From the NCBI GenBank assembly GCA_016209105.1, contig JACQWR010000014.1:1-64000 (forward strand): 64,000 bases of DNA. Reading direction: 5' to 3'. The position numbers and the translations under genes are program-made. Of the stretch, positions 26,169 through 34,730 are shown one piece after another; position 1 is the stretch's first letter; the number at the start of each line of letters is the position of its first letter. Source of the DNA: Deltaproteobacteria bacterium. Its GTDB lineage: Bacteria; Desulfobacterota; Syntrophia; Syntrophales; JACQWR01. Under the pieces are notes generated by a model. It was not told the origin of the DNA and did no database searches. It saw only the letters and a list, made by a program, of their open reading frames with translations.

Positions 26169-26489
26169 TTATACGCATCCCGTCGGTTTCGAGAGGCCTG
26201 CGAGCTTGCATGCCCCCTTGGCCGGTCCCGAGGGAAAGAGTTCATAAATCTGTTTGAGATTAAATCCTGTATCTTTGCACATCTTTCTGATCATGGGAGC
26301 GATGCCGAACTGGGCATAGTAGTCCCTGATGTAATCTATAAGCTTCCAATGCTCCTCGGTAAGCACTCCCTCGATGCCTTCTATGGAAGCGTAACCTTGT
26401 GCAAAGTCTCTGCTCCACTTATCAAGTTCCTGCAGGAAACCGTCTTCATCAACCTCGTAAGCCTTTCCTCCAACCTCTAACTGCGGCAT
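26169..26489 (-). CDS. dsrC: DsrC, sulfur-carrier protein
   Basis: The 106-residue DsrC/TusE-family protein ends in the mobile C-terminal arm with both redox Cys: Cys94 in GACKLAG and Cys105 in KPTGCV, 11 residues apart as in true DsrC. It accepts sulfite-derived sulfur from DsrAB as a trisulfide, which the membrane complex then reduces. GGGAGG precedes the start. Unlike the classical arrangement, it sits inside the same locus as dsrAB and dsrMKJOP, between dsrN and the rhodanese-type reductase. A 3' fragment of a second copy lies 1.7 kb downstream. Confidence 0.95.
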   Translation of the reverse strand: MPQLEVGGKAYEVDEDGFLQELDKWSRDFAQGYASIEGIEGVLTEEHWKLIDYIRDYYAQFGIAPMIRKMCKDTGFNLKQIYELFPSGPAKGACKLAGLSKPTGCV

Positions 26490-26607
26490 ATCGTAATTAC
26501 CTCCCTCTATTTATTTTCTGTTGATTCAACTAAGGCAAACTTATAAGCCCCGGCGAGAACACGCGTCTTGACGTCCCCGAAATGTCTGTGACAACCGGTG
26601 CCTCATT

Positions 26608-28014
26608 CTATTGCTCTGATACCATGTTTCTATAGGAAATGGCCTGTTGCCATAAGGCCCTGGCCCAGCCTTTCGCTCCCACGGCATGGAGGTGGGAATA
26701 GGTGGCCAGGACATTCTTGTAGCATAGACCATCCCTCCGTCCATGGATACCCTGCCCCCGCCTCACATTAAAGGCGGAAGTAAAACTCCCCTCCTCCCAA
26801 TCTGGTATATGGGAGTAATGAAACTCATGACCGTGAAGAATCTCCCCTGTGGGGAAATAAGGATTAGGCGTATCAACCTCAAGGATTGTGTATCCATGAC
26901 CTTGAGGGCTTCTGTCTAAAACAAAGCGCAAAGGAAATACCCCTGCCATGGGAAAAGTCTTCTTTTCCACAATCAGCTCTTTCCCCAGATACACCAAGCC
27001 GCCGCACTCTGCATACACCGGAAGCCCCGTCTCCACAGCTTTACGGAGAGATTTACGGAAACCGGCGTTAGCAGCTAAAGACGCGGCATGGGTCTCGGGA
27101 AAACCGCCTCCAATGTAAAGGGCGTCTACCGGGGGAAGTTCCCTGTCGTTCAGGGCGCTGCACTCTACCAGAAATGCCCCTAATTTTTCGAGGGCTTCCA
27201 GATTATCCGGATAGTAGAACCAGAAGGCAGAATCCCGGATAAACCCGATTTTTGGTTGTCTCGATGGGCGGACAAACCGCTCCCCTTCTCTACTGTCCAA
27301 GTCGTTGAAGCAAACGGCAGGGGCCCCCCGGGCAATCTCCCACAATTGATCCACATCCACGTACCGCTCAACGATGCGGGCAGCTTCGTCTACTGCCCGG
27401 CCAGCCCCCTGGTGTTCCCGCGGGGGGACGAGACCCATATGCCTCTCCGGAAAGACCCCCCCCTTGATCTTGGGAATAGCCCCCAACACCGCCACGCCAC
27501 AACGCTCTTCTACGGAAGAACGTACAATGGATTCGTGACGCGTCCCTCCGATCCGATTTAGGATAACACCCTGAATCGCAACTTCAGGATCAAAATACTG
27601 ACATCCGAGAATCATCGCGGCTACAGTACGCGTGGCCATGCCGCAGTCCACTACCAATATGACCGGCGCCTGCAGCAACTTGGCAAGCTCCGCCGTGCTG
27701 TAGCTTCCCTCTCGGTCCATACCGTCGAAAAGACCTCTGTTGCCCTCCACCAATGCGCCATCGGTTTGCCGCACACGGGTGAAAAAAGAAGAGACGAGCC
27801 CCTCCCGTTCCATCAGAAAGAGATCCAGATTATAGCAGGGATGACCCGTCGCCATTTCAAGCCAGGCAGGATCGATATAATCGGGACCTTTTTTAAAAGG
27901 AGATACCGTCTTTCCCCTTTGGCGAAGGCAAGCCCCCACACCCACGGTCAAGAAGGTCTTTCCTGAATTTCCTCGCAAAGCGGAGAAAACTATCCTTGGA
28001 CTGTCTACAATCAT
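26608..28014 (-). CDS. dsrN: DsrN, cobyrinate a,c-diamide synthase-like siroheme amidase
   Basis: The 468-residue protein has a P-loop (RGNSGKT, 14-20) in an ATPase domain that continues with KKGPDYIDPAWL and EGNRGLFDG. A class-I glutamine amidotransferase-like domain with the nucleophile Cys in AECGGLVYLG follows. This is the CobB/CbiA architecture. In dsr loci the gene is dsrN, and its product is thought to amidate siroheme to sirohaem amide for DsrAB. Its place directly after dsrD supports that role over cobalamin synthesis; no cob genes are nearby. Confidence 0.9.
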   Translation of the reverse strand: MIVDSPRIVFSALRGNSGKTFLTVGVGACLRQRGKTVSPFKKGPDYIDPAWLEMATGHPCYNLDLFLMEREGLVSSFFTRVRQTDGALVEGNRGLFDGMDREGSYSTAELAKLLQAPVILVVDCGMATRTVAAMILGCQYFDPEVAIQGVILNRIGGTRHESIVRSSVEERCGVAVLGAIPKIKGGVFPERHMGLVPPREHQGAGRAVDEAARIVERYVDVDQLWEIARGAPAVCFNDLDSREGERFVRPSRQPKIGFIRDSAFWFYYPDNLEALEKLGAFLVECSALNDRELPPVDALYIGGGFPETHAASLAANAGFRKSLRKAVETGLPVYAECGGLVYLGKELIVEKKTFPMAGVFPLRFVLDRSPQGHGYTILEVDTPNPYFPTGEILHGHEFHYSHIPDWEEGSFTSAFNVRRGQGIHGRRDGLCYKNVLATYSHLHAVGAKGWARALWQQAISYRNMVSEQ

Positions 28015-28030
28015 TTCTCCGCGCTATTCC

Positions 28031-28273
28031 CTATTCTTTACTGTCTTCCGCTTCGTGCTGCACGCCCGCGCCCTTGAGTCCGATCATTGTCGTGCTGCCG
28101 CTTGACCAGTATTCGAGGATACCGTCCGTTACCATCTCATTTACAAGCTTGCTGACTTCCCGTGGCTTTTTCTCCGGGAAGATCTTATTGAAGTCGCGCA
28201 AATAGAACTTCGTCTTTGTTGTCTTGGCCTTCAGTGTCTCGATGATCAGCTTCTTGTCCTCTTCGATGCCCAT
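28031..28273 (-). CDS. dsrD: DsrD, activator of dissimilatory sulfite reductase
   Basis: The 80-residue protein matches the DsrD winged-helix family (FYLRDFNKIFPEKKPREVSK, then LVNEMVTDGILEYWSSGSTT). DsrD is known to increase DsrAB activity and is a marker for the reductive pathway. GAGGTG lies five bases before the ATG, and the gene is 17 bases after dsrB. The last ten or so residues are charged and probably disordered. Confidence 0.95.
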   Translation of the reverse strand: MGIEEDKKLIIETLKAKTTKTKFYLRDFNKIFPEKKPREVSKLVNEMVTDGILEYWSSGSTTMIGLKGAGVQHEAEDSKE

Positions 28274-28289
28274 CTAACACCTCTTTTCT

Positions 28290-29405
28290 TTAAAATTTAA
28301 ACTGTGTGCTGGTACGCCAAGTCGTGTAAGCAAAACGGTAATCGTCAATGAGATGTTCTGTAAACGGCAGGCCCGTCTTTTCAAAGAACCTCTCCCAGCC
28401 GATCCTCGTGGCCCAATCACCGAGGCGTTCATATTTTCTCGCATCGCCCACATAGGCATAGAGTATTTTTTTGATTGCCTCCACCGTCTGCGGCCAGCGG
28501 GGGGGTTCATTGGGAATGAAAGGAGCCACAACCTTGGAAAACATCGGGGCGCTAATCCTGTTCGAAAGTTTACCCCCCACCAGGAGGGCTACACCGCTTC
28601 CCTCTGCATCCGCTAAGGGCATGGAGGGACACATGGTGAAACAATTACCACAGTACATACACTTCTCGTCTTTAATCTCCACGCTCTTCTTTCCGTCCAC
28701 GGTAGTCGCCTTAATGGCTCCCGTAGGACAAGCCGCAACAGCCAGAGGAATCTCGCACATATTGGCCAAATACTCATGATCAACCATGGGGGGCTTGCGG
28801 TGGACGCCCAAAATGGCGATATCGGAACAGTGAACGGCGCCGCACATATTGAGACAACAGGCCAGGGATATCCGGACATGAGCGGGAAATCTCATCCTCC
28901 CAAAATCGTCGTATAATTCATCCATTACGGCCTTTACCACACCCGAGGCATCAATGGCCGCGGTATGGCAATGAAGCCACCCCTGGGTATGAACTACGTT
29001 GGTAATACCGGCCCCGGTGCCGCCCCGGGGAAACTTGAGCGATCCGCTGGCAAATTTCCTCTTTTCAAGATCCTCCATCAGGGGCTTTAACTTTGCCTCA
29101 TCATCGACCATAAACTCGATGTTATTGCGGGTAGTCCATCTGACGTAGCCATCGCAGTGTTTATCGGCAATCTCACATATTTCGCGGATATGGGAGACGC
29201 TCATCAGCCGTGCACCGCCCACCCGAACGGTGAAGACCTTCTCCCCCGACTCGGAGACATGTACCAGCACGCCTGGTTCAAGGATATCATGATACAACCA
29301 CTTCCCAAAATTTCTCTTGATGACAGGGGGCAAAAACTCTTTGTAATCTCGAGGACCAACATCGGTGATCCTGTCCTTCATCGGATTGCTTGCATCGTAC
29401 CCCAT
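28290..29405 (-). CDS. dsrB: Dissimilatory sulfite reductase beta subunit
   Basis: The 371-residue subunit carries the siroheme-[4Fe-4S] cysteines in the expected places: Cys146 (GWLHCHTAA) and Cys183/184/188 (ACCLNMCG). A ferredoxin insert follows with [12 protein letters not shown]. DsrB contributes the catalytic siroheme site at the DsrA/DsrB interface and reduces sulfite while DsrC docks between the subunits. The start follows AGGAGG, 11 bases after dsrA. Length and motifs agree with bacterial reductive DsrB. Confidence 0.97.
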   Translation of the reverse strand: MGYDASNPMKDRITDVGPRDYKEFLPPVIKRNFGKWLYHDILEPGVLVHVSESGEKVFTVRVGGARLMSVSHIREICEIADKHCDGYVRWTTRNNIEFMVDDEAKLKPLMEDLEKRKFASGSLKFPRGGTGAGITNVVHTQGWLHCHTAAIDASGVVKAVMDELYDDFGRMRFPAHVRISLACCLNMCGAVHCSDIAILGVHRKPPMVDHEYLANMCEIPLAVAACPTGAIKATTVDGKKSVEIKDEKCMYCGNCFTMCPSMPLADAEGSGVALLVGGKLSNRISAPMFSKVVAPFIPNEPPRWPQTVEAIKKILYAYVGDARKYERLGDWATRIGWERFFEKTGLPFTEHLIDDYRFAYTTWRTSTQFKF

Positions 29406-29415
29406 TTTAAACCTC

Positions 29416-30723
29416 CTATTTCTGGTGTCGTTTTCTGAATTCTTTGATTTCTCTCTCCCATCCTCCTGGGACGTCCGCTTCCTTCCAGAAGATGTAGGGG
29501 TTCGACCGAGGTTCTTTAATCATGCGAGGATCCGGCTTTACTTCGCAAACCTCGAGAAATTTCGGAAATCCCATACGCTGCATCAGTTCACCGAGGCGTT
29601 CACGGTTTCTGCCCTCTTCAGACCACCAATCCCATACCTTTTCAATCAATGCCTTCAACTCGTCGAAAGGCTCCTCCATTTTCATAAACGGTATCGTCAA
29701 TGTCGAGAGCTGCGCGCCCTCCAGAATCGGGGCCTTAGCGCCGAAGAGGATGGAGGCCCCGGTGTCCTTTCCAATCCTCAGGGCCCTAGGCATTGTATTG
29801 ATACAATGCATACAACGGTTGCATTCCCTATTGTTAATCCCCAGTTTTTTCCCATTCCAAGTCATGCAATGGGTGGGGCAGAGATCGGTCACTTCTTTCT
29901 CGATATCGAAAGGACCCCAGTCCCGGCCGGCAAATGCTCCCGCATCCGGCTTGAATTCCCCTCCCACGTAAGCCTGCACCGCCTCCTGATCGATACGGAT
30001 GTCATCCCGCCAGGTGCCTATCACCGACATGTCTGCCCTGGCAATAGAGGCTACACAGCCGTTGGGACAACCATCGAACTTGATTTTGAATTTATACGGA
30101 AATGCGGGCCTGTGCAATTCGTCCTGGTATTCCATGGTAATGGCACGGCACGCCTGCTGTGTATCGTAGCAGGCAAACTCACAGCGGGCCTTTCCAATAC
30201 AACAATTCGGCGACCTGAGGACGGAGCCTGAACCACCAAGGTCCTGCTTGAGGTTATGGGTGAGTTCCCAGAAGATCTCTTCCAACTGCGGGGTGGTTGT
30301 TCCTAACAAGATGATATCCCCGGTGGAACCGTGCATGTTAGTGAGACCGCTGCCCCGTCTCTCCCACAACTCGCACAATTTTCTCAAGTATTCAGTTTTA
30401 TAAAAATAACTGGAAGGTTGATTTACCCGGAGAGTGTGAAAATCTTTTGCCGCCGGGAATTGTTCAGGCTGGTCACAGTATCTGCCAATAACGCCGCCGC
30501 CATACCCAAAAACACCTGCGACGCCGCCGTGTTTCCAGTGTCCCTCCCTATCCGTAAAGGAGAGTTCCAGAAGATCGAGGAGATCATCACAAACCTCCTT
30601 TGGTATCTGCAAATCAACGTTGGTTTTTTCTCTTGCCTTGGCCTCCTGTTTTATATCAGAAACAAAACTCGGCCATTTTCCGTTTTCTAACTCATCAAGC
30701 ATCGGAGTTTTACGCTTTGTCAT
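29416..30723 (-). CDS. dsrA: Dissimilatory sulfite reductase alpha subunit
   Basis: The 435-residue subunit has CX5C (Cys175-Cys181, [12 protein letters not shown]) and CX3C (Cys219-Cys223, CPNGC) siroheme-cluster motifs and the ferredoxin insert with [13 protein letters not shown]. The N-terminal helical cap ([19 protein letters not shown], about residues 5-85) is conserved and is also found as a separate small protein encoded 1.4 kb upstream. GGAGG precedes the ATG. It starts the core dsrABDN block, about 120 bases after a TPR protein gene. Confidence 0.97.
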   Translation of the reverse strand: MTKRKTPMLDELENGKWPSFVSDIKQEAKAREKTNVDLQIPKEVCDDLLDLLELSFTDREGHWKHGGVAGVFGYGGGVIGRYCDQPEQFPAAKDFHTLRVNQPSSYFYKTEYLRKLCELWERRGSGLTNMHGSTGDIILLGTTTPQLEEIFWELTHNLKQDLGGSGSVLRSPNCCIGKARCEFACYDTQQACRAITMEYQDELHRPAFPYKFKIKFDGCPNGCVASIARADMSVIGTWRDDIRIDQEAVQAYVGGEFKPDAGAFAGRDWGPFDIEKEVTDLCPTHCMTWNGKKLGINNRECNRCMHCINTMPRALRIGKDTGASILFGAKAPILEGAQLSTLTIPFMKMEEPFDELKALIEKVWDWWSEEGRNRERLGELMQRMGFPKFLEVCEVKPDPRMIKEPRSNPYIFWKEADVPGGWEREIKEFRKRHQK

Positions 30724-30844
30724 TAAAATACCTCCCCTCCGTAAAGTAATCTGTGGGGATTTCCCCCTTCGGTTAATCCTTCCCCCGGGTAAAAAACCAC
30801 TATCTCAAAATATCTTCTCTCTTCTCCTTAAGGCATTACTGACA

Positions 30845-31468
30845 CTACTTTCGAAATGCCTTCAATTCTTCCAGAAACTCAGGATGTGCCTCATATCCAT
30901 ACTCTAATGCCTTGTCACAATGATAGATCGCCTTTTTTAGTTCCCCCTTCTGGAGATATGCAACGGCTAAGTTATTATGGGCAACAGCGAAATGCGGGGA
31001 AATTTCAATGGCCTTTTCACTGTAAGAGATACACTCCTCGATCTGTCCCTGACACAGATAGGCGCTCCCCAGGACGCTTAAGGCCTGAACGAACAGAGGA
31101 TCCTTTTTAGTTGCCTCCTTAAGCATCTCAATCGCCCTTTCAACCTCCCCCATCTGAAGATAGGCAAATCCTATGTTGCCATAAGGAACAGCAAAATCCG
31201 CCCTGAAGGCTATCACCTTTCTGCAGAGGTCAATCCCCTTCTCCATTTCTCCTTTTAGGAAATATATCCCGCTTAAGTTGATATACGCCTCTGCCAGATA
31301 GGGACTCTCCGCAATTGCCTCTCTAAACTCGGTTATCGCCTCATCCCATTTATGCTGCTTTATCAATGCAATTCCTAAGTTATAATGGGTAAGTGCACAA
31401 CCAGGATTCTCCGCCAATCTTTTCCTCAGTTCCCCCATATACTCTTCCGTGGAGACCCCTTCCCTCAT
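30845..31468 (-). CDS. Tetratricopeptide repeat protein
   Basis: The 207-residue protein consists almost only of TPR units (about five, from NPGCALTHYNLGIALIKQH to AVAHNNLAVAYLQKGELKKA). It has no signal peptide or enzyme domain. TPR proteins act as scaffolds or chaperones. As it overlaps the preceding gene by four bases and lies directly upstream of dsrA, a role in assembly of sulfite reductase or partner proteins is a reasonable inference, without direct evidence. Confidence 0.85.
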   Translation of the reverse strand: MREGVSTEEYMGELRKRLAENPGCALTHYNLGIALIKQHKWDEAITEFREAIAESPYLAEAYINLSGIYFLKGEMEKGIDLCRKVIAFRADFAVPYGNIGFAYLQMGEVERAIEMLKEATKKDPLFVQALSVLGSAYLCQGQIEECISYSEKAIEISPHFAVAHNNLAVAYLQKGELKKAIYHCDKALEYGYEAHPEFLEELKAFRK

Positions 31469-31806
31469 AACTCACCATTTTTCAAGATATCACGGTACCA
31501 GCAGGAAAATTCGTATATCCCCCTATATCGGTCATCGCCACCGATAATTCCCATGCAAATTTCCCCCACCCCTTGGCTGTAAGCGTTACTGTACTCTTTG
31601 TGAGAGCATGTTTGCAAAAATCTCCTCATAAGTGACAAAGCTGTTTTTCTGCGCTCAGCCATCCTGATGTCAATTGGATCTTTCGGCATAAGGAAAGGAT
31701 CCCACTTTTCGTATCCCTTATCGAGGATCCTCTTACGGCTCCTCGCCGACATGGCATCGAAGATGGCCTTCTTTCTCTTCTCGTCCTCGGTGGTAAGCCC
31801 AGCCAC
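31465..31806 (-). CDS. Uncharacterised protein of the dsr locus (113 aa)
   Basis: The GTG start is supported by GAGGAG eight bases upstream. The protein has a basic helical beginning (SARSRKRILDKGYEKWDPF), a PKDPIDIR motif, then helices ending IYEFSCWYRDILK, with three Cys. It looks like a conserved soluble protein, but I cannot name the family. It is translationally coupled to the TPR gene that follows and belongs to the four-gene head of the dsr operon. Confidence 0.7.
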   Translation of the reverse strand: MAGLTTEDEKRKKAIFDAMSARSRKRILDKGYEKWDPFLMPKDPIDIRMAERRKTALSLMRRFLQTCSHKEYSNAYSQGVGEICMGIIGGDDRYRGIYEFSCWYRDILKNGEL

Positions 31807-31828
31807 TTAAATTGCTCCTCTCCATTAG

Positions 31829-32152
31829 TTAAAAGACCTTTGCGCGAAGTTCTCTACCTGCAAGAGGGTTGTAGAGTTTTATAATGGCCCCCTTCATAAC
31901 ATCTAAGGTCTTCATCCCCACGATAAGATTCATCAGGATATTCTCTGCCTGTTCTGGAAGCACACAAGCATTTGAAGAATCGAAGGTCAAGTCTGGGAAA
32001 CCCTTGACGAGTTTCTTTTGTTCCTTGCTGGTAAGACCTACCCGAACCGATTTTTTACCATCAACTTCCCTAATCTCACCGGCCAGTCCGGCACCTTCAA
32101 TCTTTTTTATCTTCTCATCATCGAGATAGATAACGATATAATAGTCTGCCAT
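31829..32152 (-). CDS. Uncharacterised protein of the dsr locus (107 aa)
   Basis: From the ATG at 32152, preceded by CAGGAGG, the protein reads MADYYIVIYLDDEKIKKIEG and continues as a small alpha/beta protein with one Cys. I recognise no family or motif. It has no signal or membrane segment. It starts five bases after the small DsrA-like gene and lies in the same transcript as dsrAB, so a link to sulfite reductase is inferred from position only. Confidence 0.65.
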   Translation of the reverse strand: MADYYIVIYLDDEKIKKIEGAGLAGEIREVDGKKSVRVGLTSKEQKKLVKGFPDLTFDSSNACVLPEQAENILMNLIVGMKTLDVMKGAIIKLYNPLAGRELRAKVF

Positions 32153-32156
32153 CCGC

Positions 32157-32414
32157 CTACCTCCTGTTTGTAAAATTCTCACCCCCCCAAACGTAGCCTT
32201 GTTTCCACATCCGAGACACTCCCCCTCTGTAAGGGTAGGCGAACATCCCTTCTTCTCTTAACCAACACTGCTTAACTTTATAGGAAAGTTCCAACTGGCC
32301 CAGGAGATCCTCCGCCATGGGGTTCTTCTTGGCCGCCTGCTTCACGTCCTTCACGAAACTTGGCCATTTTCCCCCTTCCCGTTGGTCCCAAAGGGGAGTT
32401 TTTGATTCCGCCAT
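32157..32414 (-). CDS. Small protein resembling the DsrA N-terminal cap
   Basis: The 85-residue protein starts MAESKTPLWDQREGGKWPSF, and residues 5-23 align closely with DsrA residues 5-23 (KTP, D, GKWPSFV, D, KQ shared). The match continues with DLLGQLELSY against [10 protein letters not shown] and a RGGV segment against the GGGV segment of DsrA near residue 77. It lacks every Fe-S and siroheme motif, so it cannot be a sulfite reductase. GGAGGAA precedes the start. It is the first gene of the dsr operon after the predicted promoter. It may bind DsrB, DsrC or DsrD in place of the DsrA cap; this is inference. Confidence 0.75.
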   Translation of the reverse strand: MAESKTPLWDQREGGKWPSFVKDVKQAAKKNPMAEDLLGQLELSYKVKQCWLREEGMFAYPYRGGVSRMWKQGYVWGGENFTNRR

Positions 32415-32464
32415 AACTTATTCCTCCTCTCTTCCTTATATTTATACTCTATAAGGGCATCCAT

Positions 32465-32644
32465 TTAAACCTTCATCCGGTCATCCACAAACATCACCCT
32501 GAGCAGGACGACACCCTGGGGGGATTGACCAGGATACCGATGGTCAAAGCCCAGAGGGATTTTATCTTCCGTTTGGGAAAATTGTCGCTCCGTATAACAG
32601 CTTTTAACAAGGTATCTTCGAGATAAGCCTCTAATAAACCTCAT
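32465..32644 (-). CDS. Short frame in the dsr leader, possible toxin-fragment relic
   Basis: A 59-codon frame in the leader between the dsr promoter and the first gene ends in QTEDK, then PGQSPQGVVLLR. This recalls the TEDKDFG and GVVLLR signatures of PIN-like DUF5615 toxins, with the region between them degraded. A frame extension to 32677 would start inside the operator. It is more likely a relic than a working gene, and could also be chance. Confidence 0.25.
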   Translation of the reverse strand: MRFIRGLSRRYLVKSCYTERQFSQTEDKIPLGFDHRYPGQSPQGVVLLRVMFVDDRMKV

Positions 32645-32667
32645 CTCTTTGCGGGATTGCCGAAAAC

Positions 32668-32705
32668 GTATAGACATGTATAGCAGAGGAATTGTCTTAT
32701 TGCAA
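32668..32705 (-). promoter_or_regulatory. Predicted dsr operon promoter with overlapping operator (site 1)
   Basis: On the minus strand TTGCAA (32705-32700) is separated by 17 bases from TATACA (32682-32677). The -10 box is part of TATACATGTCTATAC (32682-32668). AT-rich sequence upstream resembles an UP element. The same arrangement with the same spacing occurs at 36563 and 41597. The imperfect TATAGACA-type palindrome is compatible with HutC-type GntR regulators. The leader to the first gene is about 255 bases. Confidence 0.7.
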
Positions 32706-32782
32706 TAAAAAATAAAAAAATTTTAATAACCGCGTAAGATGTTTCTACTCGGGACACGATTTTTTCTGTTGTCTCCCTCCTG

Positions 32783-33886
32783 TCAGAGCCCGAGAATCTT
32801 ATGGCAGGATTTACACGGTTCTGGGGGTTCTGGAAGGACGCTGTCCTGAGAGTTGTTCAACCGCGGACTATCCCAGAGCGAAAAGTATAGATCCTTATAG
32901 TTCTTTTCTCTTTCACGGAAACGGTTTCTAAACGCTTCATAATTGCCGCCGCTCCATATCGCAGAGAAAGAATCTCTGAAAATGTTGCCGAAACTTACCC
33001 TCTCCGTCTGGTATTTCTTGCCACAGAAGATTCGTTTGAAAGGTGATGGCAGAGGAGGGTAGAGATAGACGCAGGGCGATACCTCTCCCTCTGCGGAGAT
33101 GTAAAGGCTGCCGAACGGGTTTTCTGCACACACAGGCACATTGCTGACGGACAGGGATGGTTTCTTGAGGCGAACATTCAACTTTCGTGCATTGATTTCC
33201 GCCTGGTTAAGAATCTCCTCGTATTGGTTCACACTATGCTCCCATATAAATACCCTCTGTGTTTCCTGCCAGATATTAATCGTATGACAGATGTTGGTGA
33301 GAATGACCTCTTCAAGACCCGCTTCTTTCGTAAAAGAGGGGACCGCGGGAACCTCATGGATATTGTCTTTGACCATGAGAAAGATGAGATGCATGTTCGG
33401 TCTGCGAAGCCCCCGGCGTTTTTTCTCTTCCTGAAAGAGACGAATGGCGTTAAGCACGTCTGGAAGATGGGAGTTGACCCGGATTGCATCGTGTGTTCCC
33501 GGGGTTGTTCCCGCGATTGAGAATCCCACAAAATCAAGTCCCGCTTCGATGAGTTCAGACACCCGGTTCTCTGTTAATCCCATCCCGCTGGTGACGAACC
33601 CTACCTGGGACCCCTCCTTCTTAACCAGCCTGATGCACTCTGCGAGATCCTTATGAAGCAGGGATTCACCCCAACCTTCGAGAACGACGGTTTCAACATC
33701 TTTCAGGTAGGGGAGGATTTTTTTAAAATCCTCAAGAGGCATATCCTGATATTGCCAATCGGCGTTTTCTGAACGGATGCACATTTTGCATTGGAGGGGA
33801 CAGCGGGTCGTCAATTCAATCTGCCATGTCGAAAAGGGCCTCCTTTTTCTCCTTTGCAGAAACTGACTAAAAATTTTTTCAATCAT
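32783..33886 (-). CDS. Radical SAM protein with SPASM-type C-terminus
   Basis: The 367-residue enzyme has the radical SAM cluster motif at Cys29/33/36 (TRCPLQCKMC), a VVLEGWGESLLHKD strand typical of the family, and a C-terminal region with CAENPFGSLYISAEGEVSPC and CKSCHKILG that suits auxiliary clusters (SPASM-like). Such enzymes modify peptides, proteins or small molecules. It is the last gene of a four-gene operon with two FemAB/GNAT-like proteins and a TraB-like protein. No short precursor peptide gene is evident, so the substrate is unknown. Confidence 0.85.
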   Translation of the reverse strand: MIEKIFSQFLQRRKRRPFSTWQIELTTRCPLQCKMCIRSENADWQYQDMPLEDFKKILPYLKDVETVVLEGWGESLLHKDLAECIRLVKKEGSQVGFVTSGMGLTENRVSELIEAGLDFVGFSIAGTTPGTHDAIRVNSHLPDVLNAIRLFQEEKKRRGLRRPNMHLIFLMVKDNIHEVPAVPSFTKEAGLEEVILTNICHTINIWQETQRVFIWEHSVNQYEEILNQAEINARKLNVRLKKPSLSVSNVPVCAENPFGSLYISAEGEVSPCVYLYPPLPSPFKRIFCGKKYQTERVSFGNIFRDSFSAIWSGGNYEAFRNRFREREKNYKDLYFSLWDSPRLNNSQDSVLPEPPEPCKSCHKILGL

Positions 33887-33890
33887 AGTT

Positions 33891-34730
33891 TCACAACCAC
33901 CGGAGAATCATCTCCAGAAGCCCCTTTCCTGATGGATGGTATAGACAGGAGGCATGGGGGAGAAAGGCGACGCCCCCCCACTTTTCCTTAAAGAACGTGA
34001 CGCCTGGATTAATGCCCAGACCCAAGTTGATATATTTTTTCCTCTCTGCCTTGGCTTGCTGTATCACTTCAAAGAGGAGAAGGTCGGAGGCCCCGGGGAC
34101 ATATCGGGCGTCTGAGCTGAAATTAAACATATAAATAGCATAATCTCTCGGGCAAAATTCGGCAATGTCGAAGGCAACGAGCTCCCCCCTGCTGGTTCTC
34201 GCGTCGAAGATCCAAGCAGTTTTTGATGAAGCGAGGTAATGAGCGATTTTCTGAAAGATGAACCGGGTTGCTTCATCCACGGAATGGGTCTTCAGGAATT
34301 CTTCAACCATTGCTCTATGTTCCTCGTCAAAATTTGTGTTTTTTCCCACAGAGAGTTCTCTGCCCGCTCGTTTTACTATATTTCTCACTTTTTGAGAGAT
34401 AAAGAGGGACGAAAGGTCTAAACGATAGTAATGGTCGGAGGGAGGACGAGGGCAGCGCTCGAGGGAAGAGGGAATTGAAGGTGCAATCAGGGAGACGCTT
34501 GCCGGTTTGAGAAGTTTTACCGCATCGCCGAGAGCTCTTTCCATTCGCTTCTCCTCGAAGGGTTCTCCTAAAGGATATCCGACGAGAATTAAATGGGCGC
34601 TCTTCGCATAGGCGAGAACGTTTCCGAAGAGAAACGGTTCCGTCTGCGAGATGGCGGTCACATATTGGGGAATATGTTCCGGCAGGTACGCGTGATGTTC
34701 AATATAGTCCTCTTGTGCATGCGTGATCAT
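33891..34730 (-). CDS. FemAB/GNAT-like acyltransferase homologue A
   Basis: The 279-residue protein has an N-terminal alpha/beta part (LILVGYPLG, then SLIAPSIPSSL) and a C-terminal acyltransferase-like part with YINLGLGINPGVTFFKEKWG and GGVAFLP, the motif seen in FemAB/Acetyltransf_6-type proteins. It is paralogous over its whole length to the protein encoded at 35577-36428. Its start overlaps the TraB-like gene by four bases, and the radical SAM gene follows after four bases. Transfer of an aminoacyl or acyl group is the family role; the substrate here is unknown. Confidence 0.65.
   Translation of the reverse strand: MITHAQEDYIEHHAYLPEHIPQYVTAISQTEPFLFGNVLAYAKSAHLILVGYPLGEPFEEKRMERALGDAVKLLKPASVSLIAPSIPSSLERCPRPPSDHYYRLDLSSLFISQKVRNIVKRAGRELSVGKNTNFDEEHRAMVEEFLKTHSVDEATRFIFQKIAHYLASSKTAWIFDARTSRGELVAFDIAEFCPRDYAIYMFNFSSDARYVPGASDLLLFEVIQQAKAERKKYINLGLGINPGVTFFKEKWGGVAFLPHASCLYHPSGKGLLEMILRWL

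Noticed and set aside
16858-32414. Reverse (sulfur-oxidising) Dsr pathway
   Set aside because: DsrD and a DsrN-DsrC-DsrMKJOP set are present, while DsrL and DsrEFH, typical of the oxidative pathway, are not in the locus.
32415-32667. Riboswitch in the dsr leader
   Set aside because: No conserved riboswitch core was recognised in the 255-base leader, and much of it is covered by the degraded reading frame.
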